DNA of 64,000 nucleotides from Nitrospira sp. (GCA_019636815.1 JAHBWT010000008.1:20426-84425), one strand, 5' to 3'; numbered from the stretch's first letter, positions 44,984 to 53,675 are shown. The notes: generated by a model from the letters alone, not told the origin. Program-made: numbers and translations.

Positions 44984-45898
44984 ATGGGGAAATTGCTTGT
45001 CGTCGGATCGGTTGCGCTGGATACAGTCAAGACCCCCTTCGGCGAAGGAACCGAAATTCTAGGCGGATCGGCGACGTATTTCTCGACGGCCGCCAGTTTT
45101 TTTACATCGGTGGCGCTGATCGCCGTGGTGGGAGAAGACTTTCCCCAACAGCATATCGAGTTTCTCAAGAGCCGACAAATTGATCTTGCGGGCCTTGAGC
45201 GTCGGCCCGGGGCAACCTTTCGGTGGAAGGGAGAGTACACGCACCAGCTGAACGAGGCTCATACTCTGGATACGCAACTCAATGTATTTGAAACCTTTCG
45301 CCCTCAGATCCCGGAAGCCTATCGGGCGCCGGACGTCTTATTTTTGGGGAATATTCATCCCGAACTGCAACTCGATGTGCTGCAGAAAGTCCAACGTCCG
45401 GCCCTCGTGGCTTGCGATACGATGAATTTCTGGATCAATGGCCAACGAGAATCGCTGTGGAAGGTGTTGGAGAAAGTCGACGTGCTGATCATCAACGACG
45501 GGGAAGCTCGAGCCCTGGGTCAAGACTCTAACTTGGTGAAAGTCGCCAAGCTCGTGCTTTCGCGCGGGCCTAAGCACTTGATCGTGAAACGCGGAGAGTA
45601 TGGGGTGCTGATGTTCAACGAGAAGCAGGTGTTCGGCGCGCCGGCGTTTCCGCTCGAAGACGTGCATGATCCGACCGGAGCAGGAGATACCTTTGCGGGC
45701 GGGTTCCTCGGCTATTTGGCGGCGACGGGAAATCGTTCACCTGAAGCTATGAAGCAGGCGATCATCTTCGGAAGCGTCATGGCATCATTTACAGTAGAAG
45801 CCTTTAGTCTTGACCGATTGCGAATCCTGGATTACAAAGAGATTCAGGATCGGTTCTCTGAGTTCAAGCGGTTAACGCATTTCGAGGATATTCAATGA
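44984..45898 (+). CDS. PfkB-family carbohydrate/nucleoside kinase
   Basis: This 304-residue protein has the ribokinase/PfkB fold: ILGGSATYFSTAASFF near residues 25-40 and the anion-hole and catalytic Asp in DPTGAGDTFAGGFLGYLA (around 226-243). It is two bases downstream of mtnP, which suggests a substrate such as adenosine or a ribose derivative from that step; adenosine kinase or a 5-methylthioribose-related kinase are possible, but classic MTR kinases are not of this fold. The stop overlaps the next gene by four bases. Confidence 0.86.
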   Translation: MGKLLVVGSVALDTVKTPFGEGTEILGGSATYFSTAASFFTSVALIAVVGEDFPQQHIEFLKSRQIDLAGLERRPGATFRWKGEYTHQLNEAHTLDTQLNVFETFRPQIPEAYRAPDVLFLGNIHPELQLDVLQKVQRPALVACDTMNFWINGQRESLWKVLEKVDVLIINDGEARALGQDSNLVKVAKLVLSRGPKHLIVKRGEYGVLMFNEKQVFGAPAFPLEDVHDPTGAGDTFAGGFLGYLAATGNRSPEAMKQAIIFGSVMASFTVEAFSLDRLRILDYKEIQDRFSEFKRLTHFEDIQ

Positions 45899-46575
45899 CT
45901 AAGGTGAACAGTCGGTGCCGTCAACTGGGTCGTTGTCTGGCGCCGGCATGTTTAGGGTTCATAACTGTCTTGGTGGGATGTGCGAACGACAAAGAAGCTT
46001 TGCGCAAATCGCAAGGGCATTATCAAGAAGGGGTGGCCAGTCTGCCGGGAGATCGCCAAAAGGCCTTCGTGTCGTTCCAGAGATCCGTCCAGGTGAATCC
46101 TGCCAACAAAGAGGCGCGGTACGCATTGGGACATGTATATGCCCTCCAGGGCAAGTTACCTCTTGCGGAACGGCAATTTCGGGAGGCGATCAAGATTGAC
46201 GAATCGTATTCCGAAGCGCATACCTATCTCGGACAGATTCTCGCGAACCAAGACCGGTGGGATGAAGCGATCGCGTCTTACAAGCTGGCACTCGCGAATC
46301 CGCTGTATCCGACTCCCGATTTGGCCAGATTTCATCTCGGTCGCGCACTCGCACATCAAGGCGACCTTCACGGGTCGATGGAGGCGTTCGAAGATGCGGC
46401 ATCGGCCAGTCCTCCCAGCGTTCCGCCAGCTATGACCCATCTGGAGCTCGGACGGGTGTACTATCAGTTAGGCTACACGACGCGAGCGCGCGAAGTCCTG
46501 AAGAAAGTCGCGACGATGGATAAAGGCGGAGACCTGGCGGAGGCGGCATCTGAACTTTTGGCTCGATTGAAGTAG
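45895..46575 (+). CDS. TPR lipoprotein (PilF/PilW-like)
   Basis: The protein has a lipoprotein signal ending VLVGCAND (Cys near residue 29) and about five TPR units: YQEGVASLPGDRQKAFVSFQ, ARYALGHVYALQGKLPLAER, AHTYLGQILANQDRWDEAIA, ARFHLGRALAHQGDLHGSME and HLELGRVYYQLGYTTRAREV. PilF is the pilotin that helps assemble type IV pilus secretins; this protein has that architecture, but no pilus genes are next to it. It overlaps the PfkB stop by four bases and is followed in seven bases by the RodZ-like gene, so an envelope role is plausible. Confidence 0.78.
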   Translation: MTKVNSRCRQLGRCLAPACLGFITVLVGCANDKEALRKSQGHYQEGVASLPGDRQKAFVSFQRSVQVNPANKEARYALGHVYALQGKLPLAERQFREAIKIDESYSEAHTYLGQILANQDRWDEAIASYKLALANPLYPTPDLARFHLGRALAHQGDLHGSMEAFEDAASASPPSVPPAMTHLELGRVYYQLGYTTRAREVLKKVATMDKGGDLAEAASELLARLK

Positions 46576-46582
46576 GAGACGT

Positions 46583-47512
46583 ATGGAGTCGGTCGGCGAA
46601 TTCTTCCGGCAAGTGCGAGAGACTAAAGGGTTGACGATCGATGAGGTCGCGTTCAAGACCCGTATTCGTACGGATTTCGTCAAGGCGCTCGAAGACGGGA
46701 ATTTTGCCAAGTTGCCAGACCAGGTATTCGCCCGAGGATTTGTGCGCTCCTATGCTCGCTCGCTGGGCCTTGATGAAGAGGATGCGATTCATCGGTTTAT
46801 CCAGTCGGCAGGGTCTTTCTATGAGAAACAGGATGAACGAGAACGGCTGAAGATTCGGCAGGTGGAGGAAGACCGGAAGCGTCAGGCAAATCGAAAAGCG
46901 GTAGCCATCGCGATTGGCGTTGCCGTTCTGACGTTGATCTTTCTCTTAAGCCGAGAGCAATCAGCGGTCTTTCGTCAAGGAGCACCCGAACAAGCGTCGA
47001 TGGCGAAACGGCCGGCTCAAGCAGGCAAGGACCTTCCGGAACCGAGTGCCCGCGGGACGGACTATGCTACAGAAGCGCCAAAGCCGAACGAGGCAACTGC
47101 CGGTACGCCGAAACCGGCGACGGACACGCTGCAAAGACAGGAACCAAACCCATCTGCCGTGGCGGTCTCCAAGATTGAGCCGGGAATGGTGCCTACGGTC
47201 TCTACGGCGTCTCCTGGCAGTGATGGTCCATTGGCGGGATTATCATTGAATGCGGCAGGGGATCAGGGCGATGGGCAGCTCGTGTTGGATCTGGAAGCAA
47301 CGGAGTTGAGCTGGGTGGTCGTGCAAATTGATAATGGAAGTCCTCAGGAATCACTCCTCCGACCGGGTGAAAAGGCACATTGGACGGGACAGGAGCTCTT
47401 CATCTTAACCCTTGGAAACGCCGGGGGGGTCAAGGCTGAATTAAACGGGAAACCACAAAAGCCCTTCGGACCGAGCGGGAAGGTGGCCAGGGACATTGTG
47501 TTGAAGCGGTAG
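46583..47512 (+). CDS. rodZ: RodZ-like cytoskeletal membrane protein
   Basis: RodZ connects MreB to the membrane. Order: an N-terminal helix-turn-helix (residues 1-70, with FFRQVRETKGLTIDEVAFKT), a basic linker, one membrane segment (about 112-128, AVAIAIGVAVLTLIFLL), a Pro/Ala-rich spacer, and a C-terminal DUF4115 domain (about 230-309, WVVVQIDNGSPQESLLRPGE). Length 309 fits. It ends the run that starts at mutL. The spacer is low complexity and varies between species. Confidence 0.87.
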   Translation: MESVGEFFRQVRETKGLTIDEVAFKTRIRTDFVKALEDGNFAKLPDQVFARGFVRSYARSLGLDEEDAIHRFIQSAGSFYEKQDERERLKIRQVEEDRKRQANRKAVAIAIGVAVLTLIFLLSREQSAVFRQGAPEQASMAKRPAQAGKDLPEPSARGTDYATEAPKPNEATAGTPKPATDTLQRQEPNPSAVAVSKIEPGMVPTVSTASPGSDGPLAGLSLNAAGDQGDGQLVLDLEATELSWVVVQIDNGSPQESLLRPGEKAHWTGQELFILTLGNAGGVKAELNGKPQKPFGPSGKVARDIVLKR

Positions 47513-47539
47513 TATCTAACTTATTCCATTCCTGTCTCC

Positions 47540-47580
47540 TTATCAGAAAGAGCATTGAGCTTCTGAGAAGGCTCTGATAA
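47540..47580. other. Imperfect hairpin after rodZ
   Basis: TTATCA (47540-47545) with GAGC (47550-47553) is mirrored by GCTC and TGATAA (47571-47580). It lies just past the rodZ stop and before the cytochrome promoter. It could end transcription of the upstream operon or bind a regulator; no T-run follows. Confidence 0.3.
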
Positions 47581-47635
47581 ATCACTGGATGTATAAGAAG
47601 GATCAAACCATCGGTGTATATCGGCGGATGTTTTC

Positions 47636-47665
47636 TTGACAGGAATTTAAGGGCATTGGTATAGT
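47636..47665 (+). promoter_or_regulatory. Strong candidate promoter of the cytochrome c gene
   Basis: TTGACA (47636-47641) and TATAGT (47660-47665) are 18 bases apart and close to the sigma-70 consensus. The predicted start would leave a 5' leader of about 95 bases with an AAGGAGG ribosome site. It is the best promoter match I see in the window, fitting a highly expressed gene. Confidence 0.65.
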
Positions 47666-47765
47666 TTGACCGTTTTACCTGGCTTTTTAGTAGAGGATTA
47701 AGAAGGCGAGTCGGCGGCCCAGAGCGCATGTGGGCCGGTGTGTTTAACACAAAGGAGGACGTGTG

Positions 47766-48212
47766 ATGGGGTATCTGTCCAAGTTTTTGGGTATCAGCGC
47801 AGCGCTTATGCTCCTCTCGGTCTCAGCGGTTGGAGCAGAAGAAAAAGATCCTTTGAAGCCCCGTGTTCCGGCTGATCAGATGGCCGAGGCGAAAGGTATG
47901 AAGAATAAGTTCGAGGCAGATGCGGACAGCATTGCTAAAGGCAAGGCCCTCTATGATGGGAAGGGCACCTGTTTCAATTGCCACGGTAAGGCTGGTGACG
48001 GACAGGGCGAAGCCGGCAAGATTCTGAACCCCAGCCCACGGGATTTCACCAACTGCAAGTTCCACAAGAAGCGGAAAGATGGCGAGCTCTTCTGGGTCAT
48101 CAAGAACGGCAGCCCAGGCACGGGCATGGTTTCCTTGATTCCTGCCGCGATCACTGAGGACGAGGCATGGCATATTATCAATTACGAACGCAGCTTCTGC
48201 AAAAAAGACTAA
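47766..48212 (+). CDS. Periplasmic monoheme cytochrome c
   Basis: The signal peptide (residues 1-24, cleaved after VGA) is followed by a class I cytochrome c domain: heme motif CFNCH (69-73) and a probable axial Met in GSPGTGMVSLIPA (Met near 121). The ending ITEDEAWHIINYERSF is the typical C-terminal helix. The ATG at 47766 has AAGGAGG seven bases upstream. It has its own strong promoter and a clear terminator, so it is a single-gene, probably abundant electron carrier. In nitrite oxidisers such cytochromes feed electrons to terminal oxidases; that role here is inference. Confidence 0.92.
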   Translation: MGYLSKFLGISAALMLLSVSAVGAEEKDPLKPRVPADQMAEAKGMKNKFEADADSIAKGKALYDGKGTCFNCHGKAGDGQGEAGKILNPSPRDFTNCKFHKKRKDGELFWVIKNGSPGTGMVSLIPAAITEDEAWHIINYERSFCKKD

Positions 48213-48249
48213 TCTAGTCTCTGCGTGGGTTTTTTATGAGTTGACATGG

Positions 48250-48281
48250 AAGGGTGGGGAGGGCACTCTCCACCCTTTTTT
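48250..48281 (+). terminator. Rho-independent terminator after cytochrome c
   Basis: AAGGGTGGGGAG and CTCTCCACCCTT pair with one mismatch around a GGCA loop, followed by a run of T. It lies 38 bases past the stop of the cytochrome gene. Confidence 0.85.
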
Positions 48282-48283
48282 GT

Positions 48284-48578
48284 TTGTATTTGTTTAGGGA
48301 TGGATAAGGAGAAAGTCTTCCCCGCGCGACCGCTAGTCAGCCTCCCACGATTCTCTTCATCAATAGTAGAAATCAGCGGCATTGTGTCCTTGCGTGCGAT
48401 CCCCTTCTAAAGGGGGGCACAACGAATAATTGGTCAAACGATGCATTTGGGTGCTTGCGCTGTGGATACAAAAAAGGTTAGAGTCCGCCCGTCGTAGTTT
48501 GGACCGAGGTTAGGACTCAAGCGAGGTGACAACCACATTGGGCCGTCTGTTTTCATAACTTGGAATAGGAGGGCGACT
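48284..48578. other. Intergenic leader of the repeat protein
   Basis: No gene is seen on either strand. The region includes a C/G-rich block (CCCCTTCTAAAGGGG around 48401-48417) and a long AT-poor leader before AGGAGGG at 48568. I looked for a known riboswitch pattern and could not match one. Confidence 0.5.
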
Positions 48579-50417
48579 ATGGGCAGCCTATGGCCGTGGG
48601 GGAAGTGCCGCGTAGCAGTGGTAACGGTATCGCTTGCGCTCGTGTCGACGGGAGTTACTTGGAGTACCAACTCCGGGATGAGTTACGCCGGAGAGAGTGT
48701 CTTGCCGCCGGGTGTCGCGGCAGGTGACATTGAGTATAATGGTCGCATTGCGGTTGGCGGAGAACCTGTCACAGTCGCAATCAATACTGCAAAGAAAAAA
48801 GGCGTCATCGTCTTTGACGGCACGGCAGGCCAGCGGATAGATGTTGGCTTTAGCGGTGTGTCACTTACGCAGTTCAGGGTGATGATGTATGGGCCGGATG
48901 GCGCAGTGGTGCCAACTCAGCCGTCAGCTCTGAAGAACTATTATGCGACCATGCAACGGGAACTGTCTTCACAGACGAAGGTCCAGACATCCACCACGGC
49001 CTATAAGTTTACTGATGAATCGACGGGCAGTCTGATTTCTTCCAGCCAGATGAACGGAGCGAGTCTTGACTTCGTCGAGTTGCCCACGACGGGAGTCTAT
49101 ACAATCCTCCTTGATCCCCTTAGCGAGTACACGGGGAGTGTCACCGTAGCGCTTTCAAACGAGCTGAGTGGCGAGATCGTACCCCAAGGTTCTGCGGTTG
49201 CGGTTGACATCAAACGGGTCGGACAAAACGCTCGCTATACATTCTCGGGCGAAAGCGGCCAAACGGTGAGTGCGCAATTGAGAGATGTGACGATTCGAAG
49301 TGGATTGGTTTCGATTCTTAAACCAGATGGAGTGCCATTGGGCAAGCCGACCTCGTTTGTCCATGGAGGTGCCATGATCCCAGGGCAGGTTCTTCCGACT
49401 TCCGGGACCTATACTGTTCTGATTGATCCGGACCTGAGTTACACCGGTCATGCCAAGCTCGCGCTGTATAATGCTCCAGAACTGACCGGATCCATCACGA
49501 TCGACCAAGTGACAGCAACACCGACCCTGTCAGTTCCGGGCCAACGGGCGCGCTATATCTTTGACGGGACGGCAGGCCAAAGGATAAATCTTGGTGTTAC
49601 CGGGGTATCAATTCTCTCGAGCACAGTGTCCATACTGAGACCAGATGGCACCAAGTGGGAATCGACGACAATCGGTCCGAGCGGCGGCAGCCTTGATCCT
49701 TTGGCGGCTTTACCGGAAACAGGGACATACACTGTCATAGTGGAGCCGGTGAGTAACTATACCGGCAGCATGACGCTTGCACTTTCTTCTCCAGTTACAG
49801 GTGCGTTGGCCCTTGATGGCCCATCGGTACCGGTCAGTCTGAGCAAGCCAGGTCAGACCGCTCGGTATACGTTCAATGGCAATGCAGGGCAATGGGTCAC
49901 CCTTGGGTTGACATCAGTGGATATTACCTCAAGCGCGGTCACCCTCATGACTTCGGAGGGGACCATCCTTGCCTCCACAGCAGTAGGGACAGCTGGTGGG
50001 GCGCTCGAAGATCAAAACCCCCTGCCGACCACTGGCACCTACACGGTTCTTATTGACCCTGTCGGCAGCTACACCGGCAAAATGACCTTGACTCTCTCGA
50101 CGGAGGTTTCGGATTCTCTCAAGGTTAATGCTGCTCCGAGGGCCATCACAATCAGCAGGGCCGGACAGAATGGGCGCTATACATTTATGGGTACGGCCAA
50201 TCAACAAGTGACCATCAAGGTGACTCAAAATAAGATTGGCAATGTGAACGTAAGTCTGTATTCTCCAAACGGCATTTTGCAAAGCGGGGTGACGAGCTCA
50301 GCGTCGAGCTTTACATTGAAGCCTGTGACGCTGGCTACCTCGGAGGTCTATTCCATTACAATCAGTCCGCCGATGCCCGACACCGGCAGCATTCACATGC
50401 AGGTGACTAGCCCATAA
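48579..50417 (+). CDS. Large secreted beta-repeat protein (PPC-like)
   Basis: A signal peptide (about residues 1-38) leads into five to six repeats of about 100 residues. Each has a strand block like ARYTFNGNAGQWVTLGLTSV, a turn with SILRPDGT, and an end block LPTTGTYTVLIDPVGSYTGK. This is the pattern of bacterial pre-peptidase C-terminal domains or similar beta-sandwiches, here without any attached enzyme. Such proteins are often surface or matrix proteins. The repeats are diverged in DNA, so they are old. AGGAGGG lies about eight bases before the ATG, and a terminator follows. Function unknown. Confidence 0.8.
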   Translation: MGSLWPWGKCRVAVVTVSLALVSTGVTWSTNSGMSYAGESVLPPGVAAGDIEYNGRIAVGGEPVTVAINTAKKKGVIVFDGTAGQRIDVGFSGVSLTQFRVMMYGPDGAVVPTQPSALKNYYATMQRELSSQTKVQTSTTAYKFTDESTGSLISSSQMNGASLDFVELPTTGVYTILLDPLSEYTGSVTVALSNELSGEIVPQGSAVAVDIKRVGQNARYTFSGESGQTVSAQLRDVTIRSGLVSILKPDGVPLGKPTSFVHGGAMIPGQVLPTSGTYTVLIDPDLSYTGHAKLALYNAPELTGSITIDQVTATPTLSVPGQRARYIFDGTAGQRINLGVTGVSILSSTVSILRPDGTKWESTTIGPSGGSLDPLAALPETGTYTVIVEPVSNYTGSMTLALSSPVTGALALDGPSVPVSLSKPGQTARYTFNGNAGQWVTLGLTSVDITSSAVTLMTSEGTILASTAVGTAGGALEDQNPLPTTGTYTVLIDPVGSYTGKMTLTLSTEVSDSLKVNAAPRAITISRAGQNGRYTFMGTANQQVTIKVTQNKIGNVNVSLYSPNGILQSGVTSSASSFTLKPVTLATSEVYSITISPPMPDTGSIHMQVTSP

Positions 50418-50473
50418 GGGCGGCGCTTCAGCCTGGGGTGGCATCACACTTCGGCTGAGATCGTGACAGATCG

Positions 50474-50512
50474 AAAGAGGGTGGGGAGGTATTTCCCACC
50501 TTCTTTCTTTTT
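50474..50512 (+). terminator. Rho-independent terminator after repeat protein
   Basis: AAAGAGGGTGGG and CCCACCTTCTTT pair with one mismatch around a short loop, followed by CTTTTT. It lies about 57 bases after the stop. Confidence 0.8.
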
Positions 50513-50624
50513 GACAGAAAGCGATAGTGAGGCATGACGGCGGGTGCTGAGCGCATTAGGCAAGGTCCTTAGCACACGAATGATGAGGGGAAATAGGCTG
50601 GAGGCCTGGCATTGGAGGGGCAGT

Positions 50625-51689
50625 TTCAAGTTCCAAGTGCAACGGGTGAATGATGGCGCAAGTGCGCATAAGCTTCCAGGGGCGTCGCAAAGTTGCGACA
50701 CTTGCGAGGGCGTGTGTTCAGCCGAGTGGCGATGGCGTTCAACTCGCATTGGGTATAGCCTGACAGGTCGAGGCCCTTGGGCAAGTACTGACGGAGGAGG
50801 CCATTCGTGTTTTCATTGGTGCCCCGTTGCCAGGGACAATGGGGATCAGCAAAGTAGACACGGATCTCCAGGCGCTGGGGCAGTCGTTCGTGTTCGGCCA
50901 TCTCTTTCCCGCGATCATACGTCAGGGTTTTCCGGAACAGTGCGGGGACATGCCGGAGTTTCTTGGTGAAGCCCTGACGGGCGCTCGTGGCATCAGTTCC
51001 GTTCAGCTTGGCCAGGATAACCAGGCGTGGGGTTCGCTCCACCAGGGTGCCGATGGCCGACCTATTGCGGGTTCCCTTGAGCAAGTCGCCCTCCCAGTGA
51101 CCAGGCACCGTGCGCGTGTCCGCCTCGGCGGGCCGTTCGGCGATCGGCGTCATATTGGGCATCTGGCCCCGGCGATCGCGGCCACGCGTCCGAGGACGAC
51201 GCGCCTTGCGTGCCTGCCGCAAGGCGGCCAACAATTCACTGCGCAACGCTCCGCGGGGCAATACATACAGCCCGACATAGATGGTCTCCGTCGAGAGGCG
51301 GTTACGCATGTCGCCAGGATACAGGCGGTGGAGGCGGCCCGCCATCTGCTCGGGCGAGCAGCCCGCCGTCAGATGTCTCCGGACATACTGCCACAACCAC
51401 GGATCAAGGAGTTTCCGAGGTCGCCGTGGGTGATGAACTCGGATATCCGCATGGCTCTGCGCCGTACAGGCCCGATAGGGATGGCCGCGTGTGGTGTTCC
51501 GGGCGATCTCGCGGCTCACGGTACTCGGGGCCCGTCCCAAGATCCGCGCCATTGCTCGGAGCGAAGAGCCATGGGCCAGTCCCAGGCCCACGGTCTCACG
51601 TTCGTCGGCACTCACGTGTCTGTACGATCTCGTTCGCATGACAACACCCTAGCCCATCCGGGCTGGCCGTGTTGCACTTGGAGTTAGAA
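50625..51689 (-). mobile_element. IS30-family insertion sequence
   Basis: The element of about 1.07 kb has one transposase gene and terminal inverted repeats sharing the exact core TCCAAGTGCAAC (50632-50643 and its complement 51671-51682), with partial matches extending to about 50625 and 51689. The transposase stop codon (50626-50628) lies inside the left repeat. No direct repeat of the target is obvious. The gene is unbroken, so the copy may be active. DNA beyond the right end (51690-52495) is gene-poor. Confidence 0.83.
50626..51639 (-). CDS. IS30-family transposase
   Basis: A DDE transposase of 337 residues. The N-terminal helix-turn-helix has RAMARILGRAPSTVSREIAR (around 29-48). The catalytic residues are in GHWEGDLLKG (Asp around 190), LTYDRGKEM (Asp around 246) and the family signature WQRGTNENTNGLLRQYLPKG (Glu around 282). 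The typical IS30 ending LNTRPRKCRNFATPLEA is present. Upstream DNA contains the right inverted repeat. The gene looks intact. Confidence 0.94.
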   Translation of the reverse strand: MRTRSYRHVSADERETVGLGLAHGSSLRAMARILGRAPSTVSREIARNTTRGHPYRACTAQSHADIRVHHPRRPRKLLDPWLWQYVRRHLTAGCSPEQMAGRLHRLYPGDMRNRLSTETIYVGLYVLPRGALRSELLAALRQARKARRPRTRGRDRRGQMPNMTPIAERPAEADTRTVPGHWEGDLLKGTRNRSAIGTLVERTPRLVILAKLNGTDATSARQGFTKKLRHVPALFRKTLTYDRGKEMAEHERLPQRLEIRVYFADPHCPWQRGTNENTNGLLRQYLPKGLDLSGYTQCELNAIATRLNTRPRKCRNFATPLEAYAHLRHHSPVALGT

Positions 51690-52495
51690 CTCAAGAGGGG
51701 AAAGTGGTGAAAACGTCCGATGACACAGTACTCATGCGGTGGAGGTACCTGACCCTCGCTGTGGCTTTATAATCTGCTGAAAAACTTGGCATGATGCCAG
51801 TCAAGCCCCCCTTCACCTTCTACTACCGATGCTGCATGCGCAGATCACTCCTACGTCGATGGTGGCACTACTCGTACTCACTCCAATGGCAGTCGCCAAT
51901 GATTCACCGCGTTTACGTTACTTCTCTCCAGATGGTCAAAGAGGACTATATCTGAATATTGACTTTTCTCCACAAAGAATTATCACTGCGTTTGGTACGC
52001 GGAGTCGTCATGCTTGTACGGACGAAGATCCCGCATGACGATCTTCCCCGATCAATCGCGAACCATCGCCCATCGCCAGAACGAAGAACCTAAGAACCTA
52101 AGAACATACCGTTACGCTTGGCGAATTATCGAGGTTGATCAGCGTGATGGCGTTATGATTTTGCAAGTGGCAATCGGTGAAGATTGACGGTGGAACCATT
52201 ATTTTTATTGAGGAGTTCAAGCACGGTTCTGGCAAGGGCGTTCGATACTGAAGCCGTTCGGCGCACGAATCAGGATGCGCGGTCGCAGACTGAACGCTAT
52301 GACTTTCAGCACCCAGCAGTCTTGCAGAATATCCCACCGCCAACCATCCACTTTTGCCGGCCTCTTCGGTGGTGGTCGCTCGATCGGCGCAGGCGGCTTG
52401 TAACGGTCACGCGTCTTCGGGATCAACTCCTGGAAGACGTCATACGCGTGGGGTGCAGGAAAGCGAAAGCTCGATGAAGAGCAGGAGACTCGGTG
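51690..52495. other. Gene-poor stretch with 8-base repeats
   Basis: I see no reading frame with both a start site and a protein I recognise. Frames at 51829 and 52184 (plus) have no ribosome site and no family character. Three tandem copies of AAGAACCT/AAGAACAT lie at 52084-52107. This may be decayed DNA left by the neighbouring insertion sequence. Confidence 0.5.
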
Positions 52496-52627
52496 ATGAT
52501 GGAATCCCTCGCAGCGTTACCGCGCACTGAAGTTATGGGGTTGGTGATATTCAGCCTTATCATCGTGGCCTTCATGGTGAGTGCCTGGCTGTCATGGTGG
52601 AAGGACCGGAAACGGACAAAGAGGTGA
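52496..52627 (+). CDS. Small single-span membrane protein (43 aa)
   Basis: The ATG at 52496 has AGGAG eight bases before it. The protein has a short N terminus (MMESLAALPRTEVM), one hydrophobic helix (GLVIFSLIIVAFMVSAWL, residues 16-33) and a strongly basic end, WWKDRKRTKR, followed by TGA at 52625. This is a textbook N-out, C-in single-span layout. I recognise no family. It lies 250 bases before hsp20; the ribosome site and composition, rather than homology, support it. Confidence 0.6.
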   Translation: MMESLAALPRTEVMGLVIFSLIIVAFMVSAWLSWWKDRKRTKR

Positions 52628-52883
52628 ACATCCCGCGTCGAGAGGTTCATGTGGTTACAGCCAAAACCAAATCGTTCATGTTTCATTCCCAGGAGTGATA
52701 GGTGGCCACCCACGATTTCCGCGACAATCCGGCCATCGCCATGGTGGTCTGGTCAGGGAGAGACCTGCAGCCTACCCATATGGTCATGGGTGGATCCTCG
52801 AATACGAGTGCTTGACAGGCGCGTTCTGAAGCTTATTGAAATCGGTGAACCGGCTATCAATTTCTGAGAAAGGAGAATGTGTG

Positions 52884-53312
52884 ATGGAACTGATGACGAA
52901 GCTCAAAGAGATGATTCCTTGGAAACGCAAACCAGTCGAAACGCACGAGGTTGTATCACTTCACGATGACATGGATCAGCTGTTTGATCGTTTTCTGATG
53001 TCAGCCTTTGAAACGGGGTGGTCCCGTTTTGCCGGGGTTGGCTCTGGGATCGAGATGTACGAGACGGAAGAGCACGTGATCCTCCGTGTTGATATCCCCG
53101 GAGTAGACCCGAAACAACTCAGCGTCACGATCCGAAACGGCATACTCTGTCTGAGCTATGAAGACCAGCGTGAGTGGCGTGACGGGAACGGCGAAGGAAG
53201 CAGCCGTCGCTATGCGGCATTCCGTCGAAGCGTGGCATTGCCCGAGGGCTTAGATATTTCTACAGCAGAGGCCGTATGTAAGAATGGAGTGCTGGCTGTT
53301 CGGGTACCTTGA
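52884..53312 (+). CDS. Hsp20/alpha-crystallin small heat shock protein
   Basis: The protein is 142 residues from the ATG at 52884, which has AAGGAGA before it. An N-terminal arm is followed by the alpha-crystallin domain: EEHVILRVDIPGVDPKQLSV (around 63-82), ILCLSYEDQRE and RRYAAFRRSVALPEGLD (around 108-124), then KNGVLAVRVP at the end. It stops right after that strand and lacks the usual C-terminal extension with an I-x-I motif that joins subunits. It is probably a holdase with altered assembly, or a truncated copy. Confidence 0.88.
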   Translation: MELMTKLKEMIPWKRKPVETHEVVSLHDDMDQLFDRFLMSAFETGWSRFAGVGSGIEMYETEEHVILRVDIPGVDPKQLSVTIRNGILCLSYEDQREWRDGNGEGSSRRYAAFRRSVALPEGLDISTAEAVCKNGVLAVRVP

Positions 53313-53675
53313 AGCGAGTTTACTAATTGAGCCAACGGCTCTTTAATGCGTTGTTCGTGCCGACCGTTATGTTCGTCCTGTTTGAGGTGGTGAAGTGTTC
53401 GCAGCCAGCGGTTAGAGTGTGTGTGCACCGCTTGCCATAGCTGCCCAGGACATTTCTCAGGGTCCATCTCCACGAATTGTCTCTGGGCAGCTCTTCATCG
53501 CCGTCGCCAACAGGCGAAGGCCGCAGTTATTAATATCTCGTCGGTCACGAAAAGGGGCGCTGGACGTTTCGAGACGCCGTGCTTTGGCGATCCCTTTTCC
53601 CGCTGCTTCTTCGGTAAAGAATTCGTTGAGAAACTGGTTCGAGTCTCGACGTGCCAATCAGTACGAATCGCACGG
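53313..53675. other. Intergenic DNA with a 10-base inverted repeat
   Basis: A perfect inverted repeat (AGCTGCCCAG at 53439-53448 and CTGGGCAGCT at 53483-53492, 34-base loop) and a small hairpin GAGCC-AAC-GGCTC followed by TTT at 53329-53344, a weak terminator for hsp20, are visible. Minus-strand frames at 53457-53657 and 53210-53473 overlap in different frames and might be pieces of one broken gene, but I cannot identify it. Confidence 0.45.

Noticed and set aside
48284..48578. Possible riboswitch leader before the repeat protein
   Set aside because: I could not match c-di-GMP, cobalamin or other known riboswitch cores; only a modest C/G block is present.
50827..51687. Plus-strand reading frame of about 286 codons across the IS element
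   Set aside because: Antisense to the intact transposase with DDE motifs; no recognisable domain.
51829..52038. Small plus-strand frame after the IS element
   Set aside because: No ribosome site, no signal or domain, unusual composition; judged chance.
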